Origin: Ornithinibacillus californiensis
GTDB lineage: Bacteria > Bacillota > Bacilli > Bacillales > Amphibacillaceae
Assembly: GCF_001038485.1 (NCBI RefSeq)
Contig: NZ_LDUE01000055.1
Span: 155,190-219,189 of the forward strand
Direction of reading: 5' to 3'
Length of the DNA stretch: 64,000 bases
Under the pieces are notes generated by a model. The model was not told where the DNA came from and did no database searches. It worked only from the letters and a program-made list of their open reading frames with translations. This document shows positions 46,359 through 56,214 of this stretch, one piece after another. Numbering within the stretch: the first letter of the stretch is position 1; each line of letters opens with the position of its first letter. Made by a program: the position numbers and the translations under genes.

Positions 46359-48008
46359 TTAGTTGCTTCTGTATTCCCCGAATTCTTTACGGAGGACATT
46401 ACAGATTTCTCCAACTGAAGCATATGCCTTTACTGCATTCAAAATATACGGCATTAAATTCTCCCCGTTTTGGCTAGCTGCCCATTTCAATTGCTTCAAT
46501 GTACTGTCTACTAAATCATTGTCACGCTCATTCTTGATCTTTCGTAATTTAGACTTTTGTTGACGTTCAAGTTCCTCATCAACTTTTAACAACTCAGGAT
46601 TTACCTCTTCTTCAATTTTAAATTTATTTAAACCAACAATTATCTCTTCTTCTTTTTCAATTCGTTTTTGTGTTTCGTATGCTGTACGGTGAATCTCACG
46701 TTGCATGTAGCCCTCTTCAATTGCCGCTACTGCTCCACCGATGTCTCGAATCTGATTCAAGTATCCCTCTATTTCAGATTCTATCTTATCTGTCAGTTCT
46801 TCAACATAATAAGAACCACCAAGAGGGTCGACCGTGTCTGCTACTCCACTTTCATGGGCGATGATTTGTTGTGTCCTTAATGCGATCCTTGCAGATTCCT
46901 CAGTTGGTAGTGCTAATGCTTCATCGCGAGAATTCGTGTGTAGACTTTGCGTTCCTCCTAGAACTGCAGCAAGTGCTTGTAAAGTCACGCGTACAATATT
47001 ATTATCAGGCTGTTGAGCAGTTAACGTGGAGCCTCCAGTTTGGGTATGGAATCTCAATTTCCAGCTTTTCGGATTCTTAGCTTGATAATGTTCCTTCATT
47101 ATTCGTGCCCAAACTCTTCTCGCAGCACGGAACTTAGCAATCTCTTCAAAGAAGTTATTATGTGCGTTAAAGAAAAATGCTAGTCTAGGGGCAAAAGAAT
47201 CCACTTCTAGTCCAGATTCAATAGCGGCATCTACATATGCCATACCATTTGCAATCGTAAATGCTGCTTCTTGAACAGCAGTTGAACCCGCCTCACGAAT
47301 GTGGTAACCAGAGATACTAATTGTATTAAATTTAGGTACATATTGCTGGCAGTATTCAAAGATATTCGTTATTAATCGCATAGATGGTTTAGGCGGAAAA
47401 ATATACGTACCGCGAGCGATATATTCTTTTAGAATATCATTCTGAATCGTACCGGTTAATTTATCTGTTGAAACCCCTTGTTTCTCTCCTACCGCAATAT
47501 ACATACATAATAGGACTGATGCAGGTGCGTTAATCGTCATTGATGTACTAACTCGATCCAATGGAATTTGTTCTAAAAGCTCTTCCATATCATGAAGTGT
47601 GTCTATTGCGACACCAACTCTACCTACTTCTCCTTCAGACATGGAGTCATCTGAGTCATAGCCGATTTGTGTCGGTAAATCGAATGCAACAGAAAGTCCC
47701 GTTTGCCCCTGCTCTAATAAATAACGAAAGCGCTTATTTGTTTCCTTAGCAGAACCAAACCCTGCATATTGTCGCATTGTCCAATACTTACTCCGATACA
47801 TGGTAGATTGTATTCCACGAGTATACGGATATTCGCCTGGATATCCTAATTTTTCTAAATAATTACTATCATTTTCTGGGTAGTAGAGTCCTTGTACTTC
47901 AATCTCTGAACTAGTTTGAAATGTTTCTTTGCGCTCAGGAAAGCGCTTTAAATTTTCCTCAACGGAATCCTTCCATTTCTTTTCAATCTCTTTCTGATTG
48001 ATACCCAT
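46359..48008 (-). CDS. Methylmalonyl-CoA mutase large (catalytic) subunit
   Basis: 549-aa acyl-CoA mutase TIM-barrel subunit without its own B12 domain; the partner domain is the next gene. Tyr81 (MRQYAGFG) and Arg199 ([11 protein letters not shown]) align with Tyr89 and Arg207 of Propionibacterium mutase, residues that read the methylmalonyl carboxylate; isobutyryl-CoA mutases have Phe and Gln. His236 ([11 protein letters not shown]) is the conserved active-site His. Predicted reaction: (R)-methylmalonyl-CoA to succinyl-CoA. Strong CGGGGGA ribosome site; leader 48009-48175 is shared with the divergent prli42. Confidence 0.92.
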   Translation of the reverse strand: MGINQKEIEKKWKDSVEENLKRFPERKETFQTSSEIEVQGLYYPENDSNYLEKLGYPGEYPYTRGIQSTMYRSKYWTMRQYAGFGSAKETNKRFRYLLEQGQTGLSVAFDLPTQIGYDSDDSMSEGEVGRVGVAIDTLHDMEELLEQIPLDRVSTSMTINAPASVLLCMYIAVGEKQGVSTDKLTGTIQNDILKEYIARGTYIFPPKPSMRLITNIFEYCQQYVPKFNTISISGYHIREAGSTAVQEAAFTIANGMAYVDAAIESGLEVDSFAPRLAFFFNAHNNFFEEIAKFRAARRVWARIMKEHYQAKNPKSWKLRFHTQTGGSTLTAQQPDNNIVRVTLQALAAVLGGTQSLHTNSRDEALALPTEESARIALRTQQIIAHESGVADTVDPLGGSYYVEELTDKIESEIEGYLNQIRDIGGAVAAIEEGYMQREIHRTAYETQKRIEKEEEIIVGLNKFKIEEEVNPELLKVDEELERQQKSKLRKIKNERDNDLVDSTLKQLKWAASQNGENLMPYILNAVKAYASVGEICNVLRKEFGEYRSN

Positions 48009-48121
48009 ATATGTTCCCCCGTTCTGTAAAAGTTGAAAAGTTTAACCACTCGTAATACGGTAAATATTAGGAAAATTTATATTAAAATAGGTGTAAGAAA
48101 TTTATTACTTGTCCTAATTCT

Positions 48122-48137
48122 ATTTTAACGTTAAAAT
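48122..48137. promoter_or_regulatory. 16-bp palindrome upstream of prli42 and mutase genes
   Basis: ATTTTAACGTTAAAAT is a perfect palindrome in the 167-bp divergent leader. A 15/16 copy (ATTTTAACGCTAAAAT) is at 37087-37102 in the divergent yqjP/GDPD leader. It looks like an operator, but I do not recognise the regulator. Confidence 0.4.
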
Positions 48138-48175
48138 TAAATAAGCACACTTGGGATTTAAGGGAGGACGAATAA

Positions 48176-48319
48176 ATGTCTGCAAAGCAAACAACGAAAC
48201 CAGCTCCAAAAAGAAAATCTAAGCGCGACCGTCGCATGAAAATAGCAATCTATATCATGATTTTTGCAATGGTAGTCTCTACAATAACTTATGGCCTAGC
48301 ACTTTTTGTAGGTTTTTAA
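48176..48319 (+). CDS. prli42: Stressosome-associated membrane miniprotein Prli42
   Basis: 47 aa: basic N-terminus (KPAPKRKSKRDRRMK) followed by one TM helix with IYIMIFAMVVSTITYGLALF, the DUF4044/Prli42 pattern. In Listeria, Prli42 anchors the stressosome to the membrane. Strong GGGAGGA ribosome site and its own terminator. Confidence 0.75.
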   Translation: MSAKQTTKPAPKRKSKRDRRMKIAIYIMIFAMVVSTITYGLALFVGF

Positions 48320-48331
48320 AGAGAACTGAGA

Positions 48332-48369
48332 AGACTGGATTACGAGTAGTAATCTAGTCTTTTTATTTT
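48332..48369. terminator. Bidirectional terminator, prli42 / yqjA
   Basis: Stem AGACTGGATTAC / GTAATCTAGTCT (48332-48343, 48349-48360, one G-T pair), then TTTTTATTTT on the plus strand. Confidence 0.85.
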
Positions 48370-49343
48370 ACCGCTTTTGCTCTCTTTAATAGACTAACAT
48401 CACTTTCTTTATAACGCTTTTTAATGATTAAATAATTCTCTATCTCATGTAATAAACGAAATAAATTCGCACGTGTTTCAAATTCCTCTCGCGTTGTCGG
48501 TAAATCCTCCTTATTAAAATCTTCCCGTAATTCTTTCAATTGTTCCAAAAATACAATTGCCGTATTACCTGGATGAACAGATTCGGCTAATCCATCAAAG
48601 AAATTTGCAATTTTTAGTGATATCTCATCTTGATTTGGAAGTTTTGTAACAAGAGGAAGCATTTTTCTAAGTAAATCCAATTGCTTTTGACGCATATAAA
48701 AATAGTCGTAATACGTGTGTTCTGACCTTAACAAATGATTTTCCTTATCAATCTCTACTAGATCTGTAGCTATGTGTAATAATTCATCCGATTCCCGTAA
48801 TTCCTTACCATTCCAAACGGTATTTTTATCACGAATATACAGAGCTATTTCCGTCAATATGAGTTGGAAATTATCCTCAAGTTTCTTTTGAATTTGCTTT
48901 AACTTACGGTCATATCCCGGCATATATAAATTAACTAATAGACCTGTACCAATCCCCACAAAGATTAAGACAAATTGTTCTAGCAGGAATTGTATAGGTA
49001 TATCTCCCGCACTATAAAGATTAAGAATGATAACCGAACTAGTTGCTATGCCAGGCGTAACTTTTAGTAATACCGTTACCGGAATAAAAAAGATAAGCAT
49101 GATGGCTAAAACAACCGGATGGTATCCTACAAATTCAAAAAAAACAAACGCAAAAACACTTGCAACAATACAAGCTAGTAAACGGTGCCATGCGCTTATG
49201 ACCGATTGCTTTCGTGACGGTTTAATAGTCAGTATGGTTAAAATCCCTGCTGATGTAAAATTGGATAGACCTAAGTACTGGGCTATTATGATTGCAATAG
49301 GTGTACCTATTGCAGTTTTTACAGTTCGATACCCAATTTTCAC
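48363..49343 (-). CDS. yqjA: Aromatic acid exporter-like membrane protein YqjA
   Basis: 326 aa: an N-terminal membrane domain with five to six TM helices (about 10-145; FTSAGILTILTIKPSRKQS motif) and a cytoplasmic helical C-terminal domain, as in the ArAE_1/DUF939 family. A GTG start at 49341-49343 with a GAAGGAG site is chosen; the longer TTG-initiated frame has no ribosome site. Substrate not known. Confidence 0.85.
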   Translation of the reverse strand: MKIGYRTVKTAIGTPIAIIIAQYLGLSNFTSAGILTILTIKPSRKQSVISAWHRLLACIVASVFAFVFFEFVGYHPVVLAIMLIFFIPVTVLLKVTPGIATSSVIILNLYSAGDIPIQFLLEQFVLIFVGIGTGLLVNLYMPGYDRKLKQIQKKLEDNFQLILTEIALYIRDKNTVWNGKELRESDELLHIATDLVEIDKENHLLRSEHTYYDYFYMRQKQLDLLRKMLPLVTKLPNQDEISLKIANFFDGLAESVHPGNTAIVFLEQLKELREDFNKEDLPTTREEFETRANLFRLLHEIENYLIIKKRYKESDVSLLKRAKAVK

Positions 49344-49436
49344 CTTGTCTTCTCCTTCAAGTTGCCCTTTTACATATTCCAAAAAACAGTACGTCGTTTG
49401 ATACTATCGTTTTATTAGTAGCCTTTAATGTATAAG

Positions 49437-49472
49437 AAATAAGGCTGACCTCAAATAGAGACAGCCTTATTT
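49437..49472 (-). terminator. Terminator after brxB
   Basis: Perfect 11-bp stem AAATAAGGCTG / CAGCCTTATTT with a 14-nt loop; the minus-strand tail is only moderately T-rich. Confidence 0.65.
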
Positions 49473-49481
49473 GGTTATAGC

Positions 49482-49913
49482 TTACACTTCTTCACAATGT
49501 TTTTCAAAAACTTCCTGAAGCTTCGTCATCACTTCCATTGCACTATGACCTTCAATGTCATGACGCTCTAACATCGTAACAATTTTACCATCCTTTAAAA
49601 ATGCAAAAGATGGAGATGAAGGAGGATATCCTTCGAAATATGTACGTGCTTTCTCCGTTGCTTCACGATCTTGACCAGCAAACACTGTAACTAAATGATC
49701 AGGACGCTTGTCATAATGTATGGCATTCGCTGCGGCTGGACGTGCTACCCCACCAGCACAACCACAAGTTGAGTTGATCATAACTAGTGTTGTACCTTCT
49801 TTAGATAAAGCTGCATCTACTTCTTCTGGAGTGCGAGCTTCTTCAAATCCAGCTTCCGTTATATCTTTACGTGCAGCATCAACGATATCATTCATAAATA
49901 GGTTAAAATCCAT
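49482..49913 (-). CDS. brxB: Bacilliredoxin BrxB (YqiW)
   Basis: Removes bacillithiol from mixed disulfides on proteins. 143 aa thioredoxin-like protein with the CGC active site (Cys50, Cys52) in [26 protein letters not shown] and a C-terminal CEEV, nearly the same as B. subtilis YqiW. The ATG at 49911-49913 has an AAGGGG site. Implies that this organism makes bacillithiol. Confidence 0.93.
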   Translation of the reverse strand: MDFNLFMNDIVDAARKDITEAGFEEARTPEEVDAALSKEGTTLVMINSTCGCAGGVARPAAANAIHYDKRPDHLVTVFAGQDREATEKARTYFEGYPPSSPSFAFLKDGKIVTMLERHDIEGHSAMEVMTKLQEVFEKHCEEV

Positions 49914-50000
49914 ATTTGCCACCCCTTGTGTTAAGTTTAGTCTTACCTAACATATAGGTTATCAATATTACAGGTAGAATTCAAACTATAACGCTTGGGA

Positions 50001-51263
50001 TTAGTACACTTGAACAGTATTTTCATTCATAGTTTCCAATGTTTCTTTTACATATGCTAAGAATTGGCCACAGATTAGACCATCTAATATACGGTGGTCG
50101 AGTGATAAACATAGATTTACCATATCTCGAGCAGCAAACATATTATCAATAATAACCGGTTTTTTAACGATAGATTCAATTTGTAGTATGGCCGCTTGTG
50201 GGTGATTAATTACCCCCATCGACTGAACTGAACCAAAGGATCCAGTGTTGTTTACCGTAAAAGTACCACCTTGCATATCATTTGTTGTTAACTTATTATT
50301 TCGTGCTTTTTGAGCAAGATCATTTATCTCTCTAGCTATCCCTTTTATACTCTTTTCATCCGCATTCTTAATGACTGGGACAAATAATTCTTGATCCTTA
50401 GCAACTGCTATCGATAAATTAATATCCTTACGTTGAATGATCTTATCCCCAGCCCAAGTGCTATTCAACTGTGGGAATTTCTTTAGTGCCTGAGCAACAG
50501 CTTTAACAAAAAATGAAAAGTAAGTCAGGTTATAGCCTTCATTTTGCTTGAAATCATTCTTAATTTTATTTCTGTAATTAACTAGATTAGTCACATCGAC
50601 CTCAACCATCATCCATGCATGAGGTATTTCCGTTTTGGAACGTACCATATTTTGTGCAATAATCTTTCTAACACCAGTTACAGGAATTTCAATATCACCT
50701 ACTTGACTCGTTGGCTGAGGTGTAGATGGTCCAGGTGTATTGTTGCTAGACTCTTTTTCCACAGTAATTGCTGGAGTAGCAGACTCACTCAATGTTGGAG
50801 TTTGACCAGTGGAGATGATTTTTTCAATATCTTTTCTAGTAATTCTTCCTCCACGCCCAGTTCCGTTTACTTGATTTAAGTTAATATTATTCTCCTGAGC
50901 AAGTTTAAATACAGCAGGTGAGTAACGGTTTTTCATAGACTGATCTGTTGTTTCATTTTGTGCAGTTACAGTCTCTTTTTTCTCTTCACCCTTGGCAGCC
51001 GAAGCTTCAACTGTTCCACCAGCTTCTGTTTCGATATAGCAGATAAGTTCACCTACTGCCACCGTTTCTCCTTCTGCAGTTACAATTTCCTTAATTGTAC
51101 CAGTAAAAGAAGAAGGTACTTCAGCATTTACTTTATCCGTCATTACTTCAGCTAACGGGTCGTATTTATTTACATGATCCCCAACTTTCACAAGCCAAGT
51201 ACTAATCGTTCCTTCTGTCACACTTTCCCCTAATTGGGGCATTGTGATTTTCTCTGTCGCCAT
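50001..51263 (-). CDS. bkdB: Branched-chain 2-oxoacid dehydrogenase E2 (lipoyl acyltransferase)
   Basis: Core subunit carrying acyl groups to CoA. 420 aa: lipoyl domain 1-77 with lipoyl-Lys44 (VMTDKVNAEV), an E1/E3-binding domain about 112-148 (RYSPAVFKLAQENNI...GRGGRITRKDI) and a catalytic domain about 195-418 with SLDHRILDG. Last gene of the bcd-lpdV-bkdAA-bkdAB-bkdB operon. Confidence 0.94.
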   Translation of the reverse strand: MATEKITMPQLGESVTEGTISTWLVKVGDHVNKYDPLAEVMTDKVNAEVPSSFTGTIKEIVTAEGETVAVGELICYIETEAGGTVEASAAKGEEKKETVTAQNETTDQSMKNRYSPAVFKLAQENNINLNQVNGTGRGGRITRKDIEKIISTGQTPTLSESATPAITVEKESSNNTPGPSTPQPTSQVGDIEIPVTGVRKIIAQNMVRSKTEIPHAWMMVEVDVTNLVNYRNKIKNDFKQNEGYNLTYFSFFVKAVAQALKKFPQLNSTWAGDKIIQRKDINLSIAVAKDQELFVPVIKNADEKSIKGIAREINDLAQKARNNKLTTNDMQGGTFTVNNTGSFGSVQSMGVINHPQAAILQIESIVKKPVIIDNMFAARDMVNLCLSLDHRILDGLICGQFLAYVKETLETMNENTVQVY

Positions 51264-51281
51264 AGCTCTCCCTCCTATCTA

Positions 51282-52265
51282 TTAAAATTCCGCTAATTCG
51301 CGCATTGCTTTTTCGATTTTATCAGGATTCATCATAAAGAATTTTTCCATTGTTGGTGCGTATGGCATTGACGGCACATCTGGACCAGCTAATCGCTGTA
51401 CTGGTGCATCTAAATCAAATAGACAGTTTTCTGCTATAATAGCTGCAACTTCACCAATAATACTACCTTCTTTATTATCTTCTGTTACTAATAGAACTTT
51501 ACCCGTCTTTTTGGCTGCCTCAATAATAGCTTCTTTATCTAATGGGTAAATCGTACGTAAGTCGAGAATATGAGCATCAATACCCTCTTCAGCAAGCTTT
51601 TCTGCAGCTTGTAGAGCAAAGTGAACACATAATCCATACGTAATTACCGTTATATCTGAACCTTCTCGCTTTACATCTGCTTTGCCAATTGGTAGTACAT
51701 AATCTTCTTCAGGTACTTCACCTTTAAGTAAGCGATAAGCACGCTTATGTTCAAAGAATAGAACCGGATCATTATCCCTAATAGCTGCTTTCAATAATCC
51801 TTTTACATCGTAAGGTGTAGAAGGCATAACTATCTTCAATCCTGGCTGGTTAGCAAAAATAGCCTCTACTGACTGTGAATGGTATAGTGCGCCGTGTACA
51901 CCTCCACCATAAGGTGCCCGGATAACAATTGGACAATCCCAGTCGTTGTTTGAACGATATCTAATTCTAGCCGCTTCAGAAATAATTTGGTTTACAGCAG
52001 GCATAATGAAATCCGCAAACTGCATTTCTGCAACCGGACGCATTCCATACATCGCAGCACCAATTCCCACTCCAGCAATTGCCGATTCGGCTAGTGGTGT
52101 ATCAAGTACACGATATTCCCCAAATTCATTATATAACCCTTCGGTTGCTTTAAAAACGCCACCTTTTCTTCCAACGTCTTCCCCTAATACAAATACTTTC
52201 TCATCACGTTGCATTTCTTCACGTAGAGCAGACGTGACAGCTTGTATATAAGACATAACTGGCAT
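51282..52265 (-). CDS. bkdAB: Branched-chain 2-oxoacid dehydrogenase E1 beta
   Basis: Beta subunit of the TPP-dependent decarboxylase. 327 aa with RVLDTPLAESAIAGVGIGAA (TPP-activating Glu), MQFADFIMPAVNQI, RAPYGGGVHGALYHSQS and a C-terminal transketolase domain. The gap to bkdAA is 13 bp, with a GGAGGG site. Confidence 0.95.
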   Translation of the reverse strand: MPVMSYIQAVTSALREEMQRDEKVFVLGEDVGRKGGVFKATEGLYNEFGEYRVLDTPLAESAIAGVGIGAAMYGMRPVAEMQFADFIMPAVNQIISEAARIRYRSNNDWDCPIVIRAPYGGGVHGALYHSQSVEAIFANQPGLKIVMPSTPYDVKGLLKAAIRDNDPVLFFEHKRAYRLLKGEVPEEDYVLPIGKADVKREGSDITVITYGLCVHFALQAAEKLAEEGIDAHILDLRTIYPLDKEAIIEAAKKTGKVLLVTEDNKEGSIIGEVAAIIAENCLFDLDAPVQRLAGPDVPSMPYAPTMEKFFMMNPDKIEKAMRELAEF

Positions 52266-52278
52266 AGATTATCCCTCC

Positions 52279-53274
52279 CTACTTTTCTTCATAAACATAC
52301 TTTAATGCATCTTCAGGTTCAGCGTAAGGTGCATTTTCTGCGTAGTCAGTTGCTTCATTAACAAGAATATTAATTTCATTTGTAATTTCCGTTTCCAAGT
52401 CTTCCGTGAGGATGTTTGCATTCTTTAAGTACTCAGCAAATGTGAAAATAGAATCAAGTTTCTTCGCTTCTTCTACTTCTTCACGATCGCGATATGAACG
52501 ATCATCATCATCACTCGAGTGAGCGGTCAATCGGTAAGATACCGCCTCAATAAGTGTTGGACCTTCTCCGTTCAGTGCACGATCACGGGCTTCTTTTACT
52601 ACCCTGTAAATTTCTAATGGGTCATTACCATCTACAGTGAAGCCTGGCATACCGTAACCGAGTGCCCTATCTGAAACTTTTTGGTTACCTAATTGTTTTT
52701 CTGCAGGTACAGAAATAGCGTATTTATTATTTTCAACCATTGTAATAACAGGTAATTTATGGACACCAGCAAAGTTTAACCCTTCATGAAAGTCACCTTG
52801 GTTAGAAGAACCTTCACCTAGTGTGACAAAAGAAACCAAGTTTTTGTTTTCCATTTTTGCAGCAAGTGCAACACCAACAGCATGTGGTACTTGTGTGGTA
52901 ACAGGTGATGATCCAGTAAGAATTCGATTTTTCTTTTGTCCAAAGTGACTAGGCATTTGTCTCCCACCTGAATTAGGATCCTCTGCTTTAGCAAATGCTG
53001 ATAACATTAGCTCTTTAGCAGTCATACCAAATGCTAGTACAACACCCATATCGCGATAATACGGTGCCACATAATCTTCATTACGATCTAGAGCAAATGC
53101 AGCACCTACCTGAGCAGCTTCCTGTCCTTGACAAGAAATAACAAAAGGTATCTTCCCTGCTCGATTTAGTAACCACATTCTTTCATCTAGCTTTCTAGCT
53201 AATAGCATTGTTTTGTACATTTCTAGTACTTGATTATTCGATAAGCCAAGCTCCTCGTGACGATTTCCAGTCAT
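52279..53274 (-). CDS. bkdAA: Branched-chain 2-oxoacid dehydrogenase E1 alpha
   Basis: Alpha subunit; decarboxylates 2-oxoisovalerate, 2-oxoisocaproate and 3-methyl-2-oxovalerate. 331 aa; TPP motif from GEGSSNQGDFHEGLNFAG to VENNKYAIS, and the SYRLTAHSSDDDDRSYR loop that carries the regulatory/phosphorylation segment in mammals. Products feed branched-chain fatty acid primers and the propionyl-CoA route. Confidence 0.95.
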   Translation of the reverse strand: MTGNRHEELGLSNNQVLEMYKTMLLARKLDERMWLLNRAGKIPFVISCQGQEAAQVGAAFALDRNEDYVAPYYRDMGVVLAFGMTAKELMLSAFAKAEDPNSGGRQMPSHFGQKKNRILTGSSPVTTQVPHAVGVALAAKMENKNLVSFVTLGEGSSNQGDFHEGLNFAGVHKLPVITMVENNKYAISVPAEKQLGNQKVSDRALGYGMPGFTVDGNDPLEIYRVVKEARDRALNGEGPTLIEAVSYRLTAHSSDDDDRSYRDREEVEEAKKLDSIFTFAEYLKNANILTEDLETEITNEINILVNEATDYAENAPYAEPEDALKYVYEEK

Positions 53275-53308
53275 ATAGAGTCCCTCCCTTTAACTAATTA
53301 ACCTTAAT

Positions 53309-54730
53309 TTATCCATGAATTTGTAAACCTTCTACTGCGAGTGCTGCTTCACCCATTATCTCTGAAAGTGTTGGATGTGGGTGAACAGTCTGGGATATCT
53401 CCCACGGAGTAGCATCTAGCACTTTCGCAAGACCTGCCTCTGAGATCATATCTGTCACATGTGGTCCAACCATATGTACACCAAGAAGATCTTCATTTTC
53501 TTTGTTCATAATAATTTTGACAAATCCTTCTGACTCTCCATAAACTAAAGCTTTTCCTATTGCCTTGAACGGGAATTTTCCTACCTTAATGTCAAAACCT
53601 TGTTCTTTAGCTTGTTTTTCTGTCAAACCTACACTAGCAGCTTCAGGATTCGAATAGATACATGCGGGAATGTTATCATAATTTATGCTTTCCGGATCTT
53701 TCCCTGCCATATGTTCTACCGCTATAATGCCTTCATGTGATGCAACATGGGCCAACTGCATGCCTCCGATAACATCCCCAATAGCATAAATATGTGATTC
53801 TTTTGTTTGATAGAATTTAGATGTTTGGATAGATCCTTTATCTACAACGATATCTGTATTTTCTAGACCTATATTCGTAGTATTAGCTTGACGTCCTACT
53901 GAGACTAAGAGTTTATCTGCTTGATATGTTTCCTTAGTTTCATTAATTTCAACTTCTATTGTTACTTTATTCTCCTTATGGAGTGTCTCGGGTAATACTT
54001 TCGCACCTTTTACAAAAGTTACACCCTTACGTTTCAATTGTTTTTCGACTTCATTAGCTATATCAGCATCTTCCGTTGGCAAGATTTGGTCTAAATATTC
54101 AATCACAGTTACTTTAACCCCAAAGTCCGCTAACATCGAAGCCCATTCAATTCCAATAACTCCTCCACCTACGATTAAAATTGATTCAGGTAAACTTTCC
54201 ATTTGTAGCGCCTCATCAGAGCTCATAACATACGTACCATCAATTTCTAATCCAGGTAAAGTTCTCGGTGAAGACCCAGTTGCTATTAAGACATATTTCG
54301 GAACAATCATTGTATTTTCTTCACCATTTGCATATTCTATCGAAATAGTACCAGGTAGTGGAGAAAAAATACTCGGTCCTAAAATCCTTCCAAACCCTTC
54401 GAAAACATCAATTTTTCCCTTCTTCATTAAAGCTTGAACACCTTTATGAAGCGTATTTATAATGTCCCCTTTCCTTTCTTGAACACGATCAAAATGCAGC
54501 TCAACTTTTCCTGTAGTAATACCATAATCTTCTGCACCATTTGTTTGTCTATACACTTCAGCACTACGTAATAACGCCTTCGATGGAATACAACCCCGAT
54601 GTAAACAAGTACCACCTAGCTCGCCTTTTTCAACAACGGCAACCTTCATACCAAGTTGAGAGGCACGAATTGCAGCCACATATCCACCTGTTCCGCCTCC
54701 AAGTACTACTAAATCATACTCCTCAGCCAT
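53309..54730 (-). CDS. lpdV: Dihydrolipoyl dehydrogenase of the bkd complex (E3)
   Basis: FAD enzyme reoxidising the lipoyl group of E2. 473 aa: FAD loop GGGTGGYVAA, redox disulfide Cys42-Cys47 (GGTCLHRGCIPSK), NAD loop GGGVIGIEWAS, and C-terminal His-Glu pair in HPHPTLSE. Operon position identifies it as the Bkd-dedicated E3. Confidence 0.95.
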   Translation of the reverse strand: MAEEYDLVVLGGGTGGYVAAIRASQLGMKVAVVEKGELGGTCLHRGCIPSKALLRSAEVYRQTNGAEDYGITTGKVELHFDRVQERKGDIINTLHKGVQALMKKGKIDVFEGFGRILGPSIFSPLPGTISIEYANGEENTMIVPKYVLIATGSSPRTLPGLEIDGTYVMSSDEALQMESLPESILIVGGGVIGIEWASMLADFGVKVTVIEYLDQILPTEDADIANEVEKQLKRKGVTFVKGAKVLPETLHKENKVTIEVEINETKETYQADKLLVSVGRQANTTNIGLENTDIVVDKGSIQTSKFYQTKESHIYAIGDVIGGMQLAHVASHEGIIAVEHMAGKDPESINYDNIPACIYSNPEAASVGLTEKQAKEQGFDIKVGKFPFKAIGKALVYGESEGFVKIIMNKENEDLLGVHMVGPHVTDMISEAGLAKVLDATPWEISQTVHPHPTLSEIMGEAALAVEGLQIHG

Positions 54731-54744
54731 AATAGCCTCCCCCT

Positions 54745-55842
54745 TTATTTTCTTCTACTTAATGTGTGAAGACCATTTAATAAGAATTGACCTCTTGATT
54801 TTCTTGCAGACTCGATTCGTTCCTCCGCCATTCTATCTGCAGCTAAATAAGTTGGTATGTTGTCTCTTCTAGAAATTTCAAATACCTTCACTAAACTATC
54901 ATAAATTCCTTCTACTTTTTTCATTGCTCTTGATTGATTATAACCATTTAATTCGTCTGCAACATTAATTACTCCACCTGCGTTTATAACATAATCTGGT
55001 GCGTAAACCATTCCTTTTTCGAATAAAATGTCACCGTGTTCTGTATTTTTTAATTGGTTATTTGCAGAACCAGCAATAACCTTTGCTTTTAATCGCGAAA
55101 GTGTGTCGTCGTTAATTGTTGCACCTAGTGCACATGGAGCATAAATATCACAATCAACATCATAGATATCGTTTGGATCAACGGCTGTCGCTCCAAAAGC
55201 TTCTACTGCACGGTTTACAGCAGCTTGATTAATATCAGTCACAATCAAATTCGCGCCTTCTTTATGTAAGTATTCACATAAAGTAAAAGCAACACTTCCT
55301 ACACCTTGGACTGCTACAGTTTTACCCTCTAACGAGTCATCACCAAAGGCTTCTAAAGCTGCAGCTTTCATTCCTTTGTATACACCATAAGCTGTGACTG
55401 GTGATGGATCGCCTGAAGATCCAAATTCTGGGGAAATCCCTGTAACAAAATCCGTTTCCATATGAATTAAGTCCATATCTTCAACTGTTGTTCCTACATC
55501 TTCTGCAGTTATGTATCTGCCATTTAATCCTTGAATATATCTTCCAAATGCACGGAACATTTCAGGATTCTTATCTTTTCTTGGATCACCAATTATAACC
55601 GTTTTCCCACCACCAAGATTTAGACCTGCAGCAGCATTTTTATATGTCATTCCCCTAGCTAATCGCATAGCGTCAATAATAGCTTCTTCTTCTGAATCAT
55701 ATGTCCACATTCTAGTACCACCTAAAGCTGGACCTAAAGTAGTATCATGAATGGCAATAATTGCTTTTAATCCTGAATTCTTATCTTGGCAAAAAACAAG
55801 TTGCTCATAATCGTATACTTCCATGTCTTTAAAAATTTCCAT
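54745..55842 (-). CDS. bcd: Leucine dehydrogenase
   Basis: Reversible oxidative deamination of Leu, Val and Ile to the 2-oxoacids used by the Bkd complex. 365 aa with [16 protein letters not shown] (catalytic Lys), [17 protein letters not shown] and the Rossmann loop VQGVGSVAF. It is directly upstream of lpdV (14 bp). The ptb and buk genes that separate or flank it in B. subtilis are absent. GGAGGAT ribosome site. Confidence 0.95.
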   Translation of the reverse strand: MEIFKDMEVYDYEQLVFCQDKNSGLKAIIAIHDTTLGPALGGTRMWTYDSEEEAIIDAMRLARGMTYKNAAAGLNLGGGKTVIIGDPRKDKNPEMFRAFGRYIQGLNGRYITAEDVGTTVEDMDLIHMETDFVTGISPEFGSSGDPSPVTAYGVYKGMKAAALEAFGDDSLEGKTVAVQGVGSVAFTLCEYLHKEGANLIVTDINQAAVNRAVEAFGATAVDPNDIYDVDCDIYAPCALGATINDDTLSRLKAKVIAGSANNQLKNTEHGDILFEKGMVYAPDYVINAGGVINVADELNGYNQSRAMKKVEGIYDSLVKVFEISRRDNIPTYLAADRMAEERIESARKSRGQFLLNGLHTLSRRK

Positions 55843-55995
55843 ATCATATCCTCCTCATAATTCTAATTATAGTCTACTATTAGTACGAGCTATTAACAAC
55901 TACTATGTATTTCTTGACGCTAAATGGCTGAGCAAAAATAATATCTTTTCTGTCTTACTTACCCATTATAATATAAAATCATCAAACCCCATAAA

Positions 55996-56009
55996 TGTAA
56001 GCGCTTTAA
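55996..56009. promoter_or_regulatory. cre-like (CcpA) site upstream of bcd
   Basis: TGTAAGCGCTTTAA matches the CcpA consensus TGWAARCGYTWNCA except for one base near the 3' end; its core is the strong AAGCGCTT. It lies about 155 bp upstream of bcd in the 372-bp gap 55843-56214. The rest of that gap is AT-rich; I found no clear -24/-12 sigma-L promoter and no other feature. Confidence 0.5.
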
Positions 56010-56214
56010 TTTTTATCCATAAAAATATTTTTTTGGAATATTTAAAAAAGTTAGGCATTTCTTGATATTATTTTCGTCACAAAGTAGTCTACTTTTCTAT
56101 CATACGGTAGATTTTTAAATATGGCAAATCAAAATTTTTTATCTATTTTTCATTATTTGTTATACTATTGACCTATATTAATACTAACCATGAAATGTTA
56201 TTAAAGGAGTTAAA

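Noticed and set aside
46668..47080. Several overlapping plus-strand frames opposite the mutase gene
   Set aside because: All lie inside the conserved mutase coding region in antisense; no family resemblance.
49027..49401. 124-aa plus-strand frame opposite yqjA
   Set aside because: Antisense shadow of a membrane protein gene; nothing recognisable.
55843..56214. Sigma-L (-24/-12) promoter for bcd
   Set aside because: No TGGCAC-N5-TTGCA-like sequence found on the correct strand.
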